Source: an uncultured bacterium (GTDB taxonomy: Bacteria; Bacteroidota; Bacteroidia; Chitinophagales; Chitinophagaceae). Taken from it: a stretch of 35,763 bases of DNA. The notes beneath the pieces were generated by a model. The model searched no databases, was not told where the DNA came from, and saw only the letters and a list, made by a program, of their open reading frames with translations. Both the position numbers and the translations under genes were made by a program. Positions 9,014 through 17,900 of the stretch are shown piece by piece (the stretch's first letter is position 1; each line of letters opens with the position of its first letter). The stretch lies in contig CAJBZC010000549.1 in the NCBI GenBank assembly GCA_903959965.1, positions 1-35,763 on the forward strand, read 5' to 3'.

Positions 9014-10443
9014 CTGTCTCCCAGCAGGGCCTTGTATTGGTATGCACCTTTCTTTTGAAGGAACTCATCCTTTGCACGTTTGATCAGGGCCGCATCATTG
9101 AATAGCTCGATGCCCATATTGGTGAGGGCTTTTGCAGCGACCATCATACCCTTGGTGCCGATCTCCGTTCCACCGCAGGCCACGGCTTGCCAGCTGTGCA
9201 TGGGTGTGCCAGGCACCCAGGTGGCCGCACCGATGCCGGCTGTTGGTACATTATAACTGACATCACCCACATCGGTCGAGCCGGGCGCCATGTCATCGGG
9301 CGCATCAAACGCTTTGATCTCGGCTGCTTCGGCAACAGGAGGAACTTTCCCGGGGAAGGTCTTCCTGATCTCTTCTGCAAAGGCCAGATCCTGTGTTGTG
9401 TATTGCACGCCTCCCGCGAGTACGAGGTTCCTATGGAAGGCTTCGGATAGACTGCGATTTACCAAGAGGTCGTGCGTCCCGCCGATGATCTCGAATTTCA
9501 TCTGGGTCTCTGTGCCCAGGGCAGCTCCCGTCGCGGCTTGCGCGACCCGGTCGAAGATATTCACCACAACATCCTTGTCCGGGTGGCGGACATAGTAGTA
9601 AACTTCCGCGAAGTCGGGCACGACATTCGGCGCCTTGCCGCCCTGCGTGATCACATAGTGGATACGCGCATTTGAAGGGATGTGCTCACGCATCATATTC
9701 ACCATGTGGTTCATGGCTTCGACGCCATCCAGCGCGGAACGCCCAAGTTCGGGGGAGGCGGCGGCATGGGCAGCTTTGCCATAGAATCGGAATTTCGCAG
9801 ACTTGTTCGCCAGCGCGCCATCCAGTGCCACTCTGTTCTCACTGCCCGGATGCCAGTGTAGTACCGCATCTACATCCCGAAACAATCCTTCCCGAACCAT
9901 GTACACTTTTCCGGAACCACCTTCTTCAGCGGGACAACCATAAACGCGGATGGTACCCTTCCAGCCCTGCTGCTCGAGCTGACGCTTCAGCTCGATGCCG
10001 GCGGCAACGGAGGCGGTGCCGAACAGATGGTGGCCACAACCGTGTCCGGAAGTACGGCCCGAAGCCGGCATTTTTTCCGTAGCCGCCTGCTGCGACAGCC
10101 CCGGCAGGGCATCATATTCTGCGAGGATGCCGATGACCGGTGATCCACTTCCGTAACTGGCCACAAAAGCTGTAGGAATGCCGGCTACGCCCGCTTCTAC
10201 CCTGAAACCCGCGTTTTTAAGGCTTTCCTGCAGCAGGGCGGAACTCTTCACTTCCTTGTAGCCAAGCTCTGCATGCTCCCATATCCGCAGAGAAATATCC
10301 CGGTAGCGCTCATATCCTTTCTGCAGGTTGTCCATCGCCGCGCGTTTCACCAGGTCGGTGGCCGGGACGACCGGCTTACGTTGAGCCAAAGCCGCGTTCA
10401 CCAGGGCAGTCAGGCAGAAACAAAGGATATGTATTTTCTTCAT
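8986..10443 (-). CDS. M20-family amidohydrolase/peptidase (AbgB-like), secreted
   Basis: Signal peptide MKKIHILCFCLTALVNAALAQ; GILAEYDALPGLSQ, GHGCGHHLFG, GCPAEEGGSGKV, HWHPGSEN motifs. Confidence 0.9.
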   Translation of the reverse strand: MKKIHILCFCLTALVNAALAQRKPVVPATDLVKRAAMDNLQKGYERYRDISLRIWEHAELGYKEVKSSALLQESLKNAGFRVEAGVAGIPTAFVASYGSGSPVIGILAEYDALPGLSQQAATEKMPASGRTSGHGCGHHLFGTASVAAGIELKRQLEQQGWKGTIRVYGCPAEEGGSGKVYMVREGLFRDVDAVLHWHPGSENRVALDGALANKSAKFRFYGKAAHAAASPELGRSALDGVEAMNHMVNMMREHIPSNARIHYVITQGGKAPNVVPDFAEVYYYVRHPDKDVVVNIFDRVAQAATGAALGTETQMKFEIIGGTHDLLVNRSLSEAFHRNLVLAGGVQYTTQDLAFAEEIRKTFPGKVPPVAEAAEIKAFDAPDDMAPGSTDVGDVSYNVPTAGIGAATWVPGTPMHSWQAVACGGTEIGTKGMMVAAKALTNMGIELFNDAALIKRAKDEFLQKKGAYQYKALLGDRKPALDYRD

Positions 10444-10515
10444 GGTCAAAATCATATTTGAGGAACAATATTAGCAGACTATCGTCATATTTCATGCTTG
10501 CCTGGTTGCCATAGT

Positions 10516-10678
10516 AACCCTCCAAGCGTTGGGTAACCCTCCAAGAGTGGGGGTACCCTCCAAGCGTTGAGGACGCTCCGAGAGCCGGCAACTCTCCAAG
10601 AGTGGGGGTACTCTCCAAGCGTTGAGGACGCTCCGAGAGCCGGCAACTCTCCAAGAGTGGGGGTACCCTCCAAGGGTT
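10516..10678 (-). repeat. Micro-hairpin tandem array 1 (9 units, 18-19 bp period)
   Basis: 13-nt units with variants of ACTCT-CCA-AGAGT beginning at 10517, 10536, 10555, 10573, 10591, 10610, 10628, 10646 and 10665, separated by 5-6 nt linkers (TGAGG, CGGCA, GGGGGT, TGGGTA). Called minus relative to array 2. Confidence 0.95.
10554..10663. repeat. 55-bp higher-order direct duplication within array 1
   Basis: 10554-10608 and 10609-10663 are identical except for one base (10557 C / 10612 T). Confidence 0.95.
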
Positions 10679-10804
10679 TATTGGTCGCATTTTTTGACAT
10701 ACCTCAACAATAGCCGCAATCCCCGATACGGCGAATATCGGTAAGGGTGTTATCTTCATGTGCGGGGATCTTCCCTCAGAAATTTTCCAATCCACTATTC
10801 TCAG

Positions 10805-13138
10805 ATGCGTATCATCCGCCTGTCATCCCTCATCCTCGCCGCGTCCGCCTCCATGATGGCCGGCGTCTTCGCACAATCTGTTCCAACGACCGGATCTTTC
10901 CGCTTTGAGGCATTTGCAAGGCATCAAGCCCTGGCGAAAGCGTCACCGTACAAGGACATCAGCTGGCGCAACATCGGCCCGGATCACATCAGCGGCCGCG
11001 TTACAGAAGTGGCGGGCATTCCCGGCAACCGGAATATCATGTTTGCCTCCTTTGCCACCGGCGGGTTCTGGAAGACGACGGATGCCGGTGAAAACTGGAC
11101 CCCGCTTTTCGATGCACAGGCAACCCAGTCGATCGGCGCATTCAGGCTGGCTCCATCAAACCCAGACATCATCTATGTAGGCACTGGCGAAGCGAATATC
11201 TTCCGGGCATCCCTGCCAGGCACAGGTATGTATCGTTCTGCTGACGGTGGTAAAAACTGGCAGCATATCGGTCTGGAAAATTCAGGAACGATAGCACGGA
11301 TCATCGTGCATCCCCGAAACCCTGAAAAGGTTTGGGTGGCCGCCGGTGGCAACGAGTGGAGTCGCAACCCGGAGAGGGGCGTGTACTACACGGAAGATGG
11401 CGGTAAATCCTGGCAACGCGTGCTGGGTGAGGATGACAAGACCGGCGCCATCGACCTGACGATGGATCCCTCCAACCCGGATGTCATCATCGCATCCATG
11501 TGGAATCGCATCCGACGCAGGTGGAGCGACCCCGTCCCGGAAGATGGTGATCATCTGTACAAGACCATCGATGGCGGACGTACATGGAAGATCATCACTA
11601 ACGGTCTGCCACACACGAAGTTCACTGGCCGCATCGGTATCGCCTTCGCCCCATCGAAACCAGATCGGGTATATGCTTATGTCGACAACCACACATCGAA
11701 GCGCGAACCCCGCCCCGGTGAGTTGGATCCCTACGGACGACCCATTCAGGTCATCCCCTTTGGCGTACAAGTATATCGCAGCGACGACAAGGGGGAAAAC
11801 TGGCAGAAGGTAAGTACAGAGGATGATAAGTTGGAAAGATTTGCCGGTACCTACGGATGGGTTTTTGGTCAGATCCGCGTCGATCCTGTGGATCCGGAAG
11901 TCGTGTACATTATGGGCGTACCCCTCGCGAAGTCGGTCGATGGAGGGAAGACATTCACCATCATGCGGTCAACCGACAAGGAGAGCGACCGAACCCATGG
12001 CGACCATCATGCACTATGGATCGATCCGACGGATACAAAGTACATCATCAACGGCAACGACGGAGGTGTCGTGGTGTCATATAATGGAGGCGCACGGTGG
12101 AAGAATTTCTTCCGAAAAATTCCCACGACGCAGTTCTATAACGTGACTTGGGATATGCGCACGCCTCACACGGTCTTTGGCTCCGTTCAGGACGAGGGAT
12201 CCTTCAAGGGATTGGTCACTAGCGATTACGATCACCCTAAAAAGGATCAGCAAGGCTGGACTTCTGCACCGGGGGGCGAGGGCACCATCATCGCCATAGA
12301 CCCCACATCACCGGACATCGTTTATGCCTCCAGTTTTTACGGAAGACTGATGCGCAGCGATCTCTCCAAACCGGACTCCATCCGTTCAACAAATATCTAT
12401 CCCAAGCGTGTAGAAGGGGAGCAGGTGCATCGTGGGGAATGGCTGGCCTATACAATGCTGTCGCCTCATGACCCGAACACCATCTATCATGGTTTTCAGT
12501 ATCTTTTCCGCTCGACGGATCAGGGCAAGACCTGGAAGCGTATCAGCGGGGACCTGACTTACAATGATACATTAAAGATGGGTCGTACGCCTTATGCAAT
12601 CAATCATCAGGCAATCACCGCGATCGATGAGTCACCGCTTGTTAAGGGACTGCTTTACGTTGGGACTGACGACGGCCGAGTATGGAAGCAGGGTGCTCCG
12701 GACGCAGCCTGGAAGCCCTCGATGACAGGTATTCCCCAAAATGCACATGTGTCAAGGATTGTAGCTTCCAAGTATGACGCATCGATGGTTTATCTCACGT
12801 TGAGCAATCGCCGGGAGGATGAAAGCCGTGCTTATATTTATTTTTCATCAGATCGCGGGGAGACATGGCAAGACATCGGTAATGGATTACCGTCAGCACC
12901 CGTTAACGTGGTGCGCGAGGATCCCGTGGTGAAGGGAATGCTATATGCAGGTACGGACATGGGCGTATATGTCAGCAATGATCAGGGGAGGACATGGAGC
13001 TCTTTGAAGGCTAACTTGCCAGCTTCCGTGTCCGTGCAGGACCTGTACATTCATCCTCGTGATGGCCAGCTGGTGATTGCCACCTATGGCCGGGGTGTCT
13101 GGGTGCTGGATGATATGAGCAAGATTAGAAAACTTTGA
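10805..13138 (+). CDS. Sortilin/VPS10-like BNR-repeat (glycosyl-hydrolase-like beta-propeller) secreted protein
   Basis: Signal peptide MRIIRLSSLILAASASMMAGVFAQ; repeated Asp-box motifs (KTTDAGENWTPLF, RSADGGKNWQHI, YTEDGGKSWQRV, RSTDQGKTWKRI, SSDRGETWQDI); GRGVWVLDD C-terminus. ORF track begins at 10760; 10805 fits the signal peptide. Confidence 0.92.
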   Translation: MRIIRLSSLILAASASMMAGVFAQSVPTTGSFRFEAFARHQALAKASPYKDISWRNIGPDHISGRVTEVAGIPGNRNIMFASFATGGFWKTTDAGENWTPLFDAQATQSIGAFRLAPSNPDIIYVGTGEANIFRASLPGTGMYRSADGGKNWQHIGLENSGTIARIIVHPRNPEKVWVAAGGNEWSRNPERGVYYTEDGGKSWQRVLGEDDKTGAIDLTMDPSNPDVIIASMWNRIRRRWSDPVPEDGDHLYKTIDGGRTWKIITNGLPHTKFTGRIGIAFAPSKPDRVYAYVDNHTSKREPRPGELDPYGRPIQVIPFGVQVYRSDDKGENWQKVSTEDDKLERFAGTYGWVFGQIRVDPVDPEVVYIMGVPLAKSVDGGKTFTIMRSTDKESDRTHGDHHALWIDPTDTKYIINGNDGGVVVSYNGGARWKNFFRKIPTTQFYNVTWDMRTPHTVFGSVQDEGSFKGLVTSDYDHPKKDQQGWTSAPGGEGTIIAIDPTSPDIVYASSFYGRLMRSDLSKPDSIRSTNIYPKRVEGEQVHRGEWLAYTMLSPHDPNTIYHGFQYLFRSTDQGKTWKRISGDLTYNDTLKMGRTPYAINHQAITAIDESPLVKGLLYVGTDDGRVWKQGAPDAAWKPSMTGIPQNAHVSRIVASKYDASMVYLTLSNRREDESRAYIYFSSDRGETWQDIGNGLPSAPVNVVREDPVVKGMLYAGTDMGVYVSNDQGRTWSSLKANLPASVSVQDLYIHPRDGQLVIATYGRGVWVLDDMSKIRKL

Positions 13139-13139
13139 T

Positions 13140-14678
13140 TTGGTCAATTTGAAAACATTACCAGGAATCCAATTGAAGAAGATCGATCTGAATTCATATT
13201 TATTTTGGATCATCTTTTTCATTGCAACTTCATCATTCGTCGCATCAGCTCAGATACAATCGTCTGATAAGAACCGTCCCAACGTACTGTTCATAATGGT
13301 GGATGACCTCCGGCCTGAGCTGGGATGTTACGGTCACGCATATGCGAAGACACCCAATATCGACAGACTCGCAGCGCGATCCGCTGTCTTCAACAAGCAT
13401 TACGTGGTGGTACCAACATGTGGCGCATCGCGTGCTGCGTTACTAACGGGTAGGCTTCCACGAAAACCGGAGGATCTCACCAATGAGGTGATGGAACACA
13501 GGTCCGGCATCGGCAGTGGTGATCGTTCGGCAGATCCGGAATCTTTTGTTGAGCAGTTTCGAAGGAACGGGTACTACACGGTGGGGATCGGAAAGATCAG
13601 TCATTCCACAGATGGTTATGTATACAAGTATCTCGATCCCGTAAGTGAGCGTCGTGAACTTCCGAATAGTTGGGATGATTTATTTTTCAACCCGGGCAAG
13701 TGGAAGACCGGATGGAATGCCTTTTTTGGGTATGCAGATGGCACCAACCGCAATGCCCTCAAGGGAGAGGTAAAGCCCTACGAAGCCGCGGATGTCACGG
13801 ATGAAGGATATCCGGATGGCTTGACAGCGGCGCGCGCTGTGGAAAAGATCGGTGAGTTGGCATCACGGGGAAAGCCTTTCTTCCTGGGTGTAGGATTCTT
13901 CAAGCCGCATTTGCCATTCAACGCTCCGAAACGTTACTGGGATTTGTACGACCCGCGTGAGATTCCACCTGTGCCTTATCCGGGATTGCCAGAAGGGGTG
14001 CATCCCGCCAGTTTGCAGGCCAGCGGAGAATTCAATGCGTATCGGCGCGGCGAAGCAAAGGCTTCACTGTCGGGTACACTCAGCGAGGATTATGCGCGAA
14101 AGCTTCGGCATGGCTACATGGCATCAGTCAGTTATGTAGATGCCCAGATCGGGAAATTGCTGGATGCCCTGCGTGCGTCTGGACTGGAGCGGAATACGAT
14201 TGTAATTCTCTGGGGCGATCACGGCTGGCATCTGGGTGATCACCGGGTTTGGGGTAAACACACCCTCAGTGAATGGTCGTTGCGGAGTCCGCTCATCATG
14301 GCTGTACCCGGTATCCGTAAGGGTTCTGTCAGTGATCATGTCGTAAGCTCAATTGATATCTATCCGACGCTTATGTCGCTATGTCATTTGCCAGCGCCGG
14401 ATTCCCTGGAAGGCAAGGTGATACTGCCACGGTCAGGTTTTTTTTCAATATCCCGTCACCATCGCCAGGCCTTTGGCTTCTTCAACCGTGGGGTGACCAT
14501 GCGAAATTCCCGATATCGTCTGACCCGTTATTATCGGGTGGAAAAGCCAGACATTGAACTATACGATCATCTCACAGATCCCTATGAGCATGTGAACATC
14601 GCCGCCCGCCGCCCTGGGCTCACCCGCAGACTGATCCGGCGCCTGCCACCGAGCGCCGCATTGTACAATGTGCGATAA
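13140..14678 (+). CDS. Sulfatase (iduronate-2-sulfatase/choline-sulfatase-like), non-ATG start
   Basis: NVLFIMVDDLRPELGCYGHAYAKTPNIDRLA, formylglycine motif CGASRAALLTGR, GDHGWHLGDHRVWGKHT. First Met of the ORF is encoded by TTG. Confidence 0.92.
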   Translation: MVNLKTLPGIQLKKIDLNSYLFWIIFFIATSSFVASAQIQSSDKNRPNVLFIMVDDLRPELGCYGHAYAKTPNIDRLAARSAVFNKHYVVVPTCGASRAALLTGRLPRKPEDLTNEVMEHRSGIGSGDRSADPESFVEQFRRNGYYTVGIGKISHSTDGYVYKYLDPVSERRELPNSWDDLFFNPGKWKTGWNAFFGYADGTNRNALKGEVKPYEAADVTDEGYPDGLTAARAVEKIGELASRGKPFFLGVGFFKPHLPFNAPKRYWDLYDPREIPPVPYPGLPEGVHPASLQASGEFNAYRRGEAKASLSGTLSEDYARKLRHGYMASVSYVDAQIGKLLDALRASGLERNTIVILWGDHGWHLGDHRVWGKHTLSEWSLRSPLIMAVPGIRKGSVSDHVVSSIDIYPTLMSLCHLPAPDSLEGKVILPRSGFFSISRHHRQAFGFFNRGVTMRNSRYRLTRYYRVEKPDIELYDHLTDPYEHVNIAARRPGLTRRLIRRLPPSAALYNVR

Positions 14679-14746
14679 TACCTTGTTTGAGAGTCAACTG
14701 GTCATTTACGGGAACAATCTCTCATGTTTGTCCTTACGAAAACCCA

Positions 14747-14886
14747 ACTCTTGGAGAGTCCTCAACTCTTGGAGAGTCCTCAACTCTTGGAGAGTTGCCC
14801 ACTATTGGAGAGTCTCCCACTCTTGGAGAGTCCCTAACTCTTGGAGAGTACCCCCACTCTTGGAGAGTCCCTGACTCTTGGAGGGT
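14747..14886 (+). repeat. Micro-hairpin tandem array 2 (8 units, 18 bp period, one 19)
   Basis: 13-nt ACTCT-TGG-AGAGT units starting at 14747, 14765, 14783, 14801 (ACTAT variant), 14819, 14837, 14856 and 14874 (AGGGT variant); linkers CCTCA, CCTCA, TGCCC, CTCCC, CCCTA, ACCCCC, CCCTG. Confidence 0.97.
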
Positions 14887-14934
14887 TTTGGTGGTCTCCC
14901 CGAAAAATTAGTATATTCAGACATAAACTCTGCC

Positions 14935-17900
14935 ATGCGACTGCCTGCCGTCATCCAACTCCTTACACTTTGTTGTCTGCCCTTCAGCCTCATCGCACAA
15001 TCCCCTTCCAGGGCGAGGGAGTACAAACAAACCTTTGTCACCTATCCGTTCTCAGATCCGGATCCGGTTCCTTCGCAGACTGCGATCTATCCCTATCATA
15101 GGTTTGATGGATTTACACAACAGCCCATAAATAAAGAATGGAATGTGGTGGAGTTGGAGAACGACTATATCCGCGTGATCATACTACCCGAGGTTGGCGG
15201 AAAGATCTGGTCGGCCATAGACAAGACCACCGGCAAGCCATATATCTACGCTAATAGTGTCGTGAAATTCCGGGATGTCGCCATGCGCGGACCCTGGACG
15301 AGCGGCGGCATCGAGCCCAACTACGGCATCATCGGACACACCCCTAACTGCGCTACCCCTGTTAATTATCAGGTTAGAAATCATCCGGATGGCAGCGTCA
15401 GCTGTTATGTCGGGGTGCTCGACCTCCTCACCCGCACCCGCTGGCAGATGGAAGTCCACCTGCCCAAAGACAAGGCCAGCTTCACGACCCGCTCCATCTG
15501 GCAGAACCCCACAGGCCTCGAGCAGCCATACTACCACTGGATGAACACGGGCATCAAAACCGCCGGAAATCTTGAATTCATTTTCCCCGGCACCCGGTAC
15601 ATCGGGCATGATGGAGAACATTCATCCTGGCCCAAACACGAGCAGAATGGTAAGGACCTGCAGTTCTATGAGCAGAATGACTTCGGAATGTACAAGTCAT
15701 ATCATGTCTCAGGGCGACTCACGGATTTCTTCGGTGCCTACTGGCACGACGACGGATTCGGGATGGTGCGATACGCTCCGTACGATGAGAAACCAGGCAG
15801 GAAGATATGGATATGGGGCCTGTCCCGACAAGGTATGATCTGGGAGAAGATCCTGACCGATACAGACGGACAATACGCTGAAATCCAATCCGGCAGGCTG
15901 TTCAATCAGAATGCACAGGCGAGTTCCTTCACGCCATTCAAACATCACGGATTCACACCACATGCAACCGATAAGTGGACGGAACATTGGTATCCGGTCA
16001 ACCGCACACGCGGCATGGTCGTTGCCAATGCCGACGCAGCCCTTAATCTGCGGGTGGAAGATGGTTGGCTGAAGTGGTACTGCTCGCCCGTAGCCTTCTT
16101 CACAGACGAACTCGTGATCCGAGAGAAAGACAGAGAACTGCTCCGCCGCCGCATCGACGCCAAACCACTTGTCACCATCGCGGATTCCATGCGCTGGAAC
16201 GGATCCGCCGTTGATCTGTCCATCACCCTCGAAAACCAGCACCTTGAATGGGAAGCATCGCCCGACCATCAACAGCTATCCCGTCCTTTCGATGCCCCCG
16301 CCAAATTTGATTGGACATCCGCCGCCGGACTCACCCTCATGGGAAAGGAATTGATGGATCAGAAACTCTTCCGCGAAGCTGTAGAAAAGCTGAAACAGGC
16401 GCTGGTACTGGATTCTAACCACATCGAGGGACTGGTGCGCATGTCACAGCTACTGCTTCGCAACGGCGATCCGGAAACCGCATTTAAACTCAGCCGCAGG
16501 GCACTTGCCATCGATGCACATCACGGCGCCGCCAACTACTACTATGGATTGAGCGCCGTCCAGACCGGTCATATCGCAGATGCTTACGATGGCTTCGCCC
16601 TTTCCTCCCAAAGCCTCGAATACCGATCCGCCGCCTTCGTGGAAACCGCCCGCCTGCATGCCCGACAACGCCGGTGGAAGGAAGTTCTTGAATATGCGGA
16701 GAAGGCCACCGATTACAATCGGCATGATGCCGTCGCCGCACAGTTGAAAATCATCGCCTACCGGCATCTCCGGAATCCGGCCGCTGCAAAAGCAGAGCTC
16801 GACCGCCTGGAAGCCAGCCAGCCACTGGACCCCTTTGTGATGTGGGAACGCTCCCTTTCAGCCTCCGGAAAACAGGACCCCGTTTTCCGCCTGCAGGGAG
16901 AACTCCCGGATGAGAGCATCCTCGAACTGGCCACCTTCTACCTGAGCATCGGAGAAGAGGCTCAAGGGCGTGCACTGCTGTCGACATTGACGTCCAATCC
17001 GCAGGCAGTTGCCTGGCTGGCCTGGCTTGACCGCGACGATCCCGCAAAAAAGACGGCGGCCCTCTCTCGACTTGAAACGCTGTCGCCCGCCATGGTCTTT
17101 CCCTTCCGAACGGAACTCATTCCGGTACTGCGCTGGGCGGTCCGCAACAGCACAGATTGGAAACCTGCCTACTACCTGGCACTGCTGCTGCACGACAAAC
17201 TTCAATTTGCCGAAGCGACGACCCTGGTGAAATCCCTGGGAGACCGCCCCGACTACGCGCCATTCTACGCCCTGCGGGCGCAATGGCTGAAAACTGATGC
17301 AGCCACTGTTGAAAGGGATCTTCGCCGTGCCATGAGCCTCGACCCCGCCGAATGGCGCTATCCGAAGATGCTGGCCCAGCACCACATCGCACAAAACGAT
17401 GCAGTCGCTGCCCTGGCTGTTACGGAAGCCTATCTCAAGACAGGCAAGCCCTCCTATATCATCGACATGCTCCATGCGAAGACCTTGTTGCTCAATAAAC
17501 GCTATCGTGATTGCGATGCCCGGCTTGCAAAAATGAACATCATTCCCTTCGAAGGCGCCACCGAAGGCCGTGCGCTCTACTGGGAGGCAAAGATGATGCA
17601 GGCCATCGACGCCCTCGGACGGAAGCGCCCCAAGGAAGCACTGTCCTTCATCGAGGCGGCCGGGAAATGGCCCGAAAACCTCGGTGTCGGAAAACCCTAT
17701 GACGCAGACATCGACAGCAGGCTGGAACAATATCTGACCTCGGTCTGCCTGAAAGACCTCGGCAGGACACAGGATGCTGCAAAGTTGCACGCACGGATCC
17801 TCGATTTCGTACCCGAAATACAGAACACCGTTGCCAACTTCCAGCCGGTAAACCACCTCGTCGTTAAATGGGCGGCCGAAGCCACCGGCAACGCCTTCGA

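Noticed and set aside
10516-10678. CRISPR array interpretation of the hairpin arrays
   Set aside because: Units are 13 nt with 5-6 nt linkers that recur between arrays; no spacers of 25-40 nt and no cas genes in the window.
10376-10795. Minus-strand ORFs (139 aa and 71 aa) with TLGE/HSWRV repeats over array 1
   Set aside because: They are translations of the hairpin array, and the 55-bp block and 18/19-bp steps do not preserve one frame; treated as non-coding.
10516-14886. Composite transposon formed by the two arrays
   Set aside because: No transposase or recombinase gene between the arrays and no target-site duplication seen; kept only as a general cassette/inversion hypothesis.
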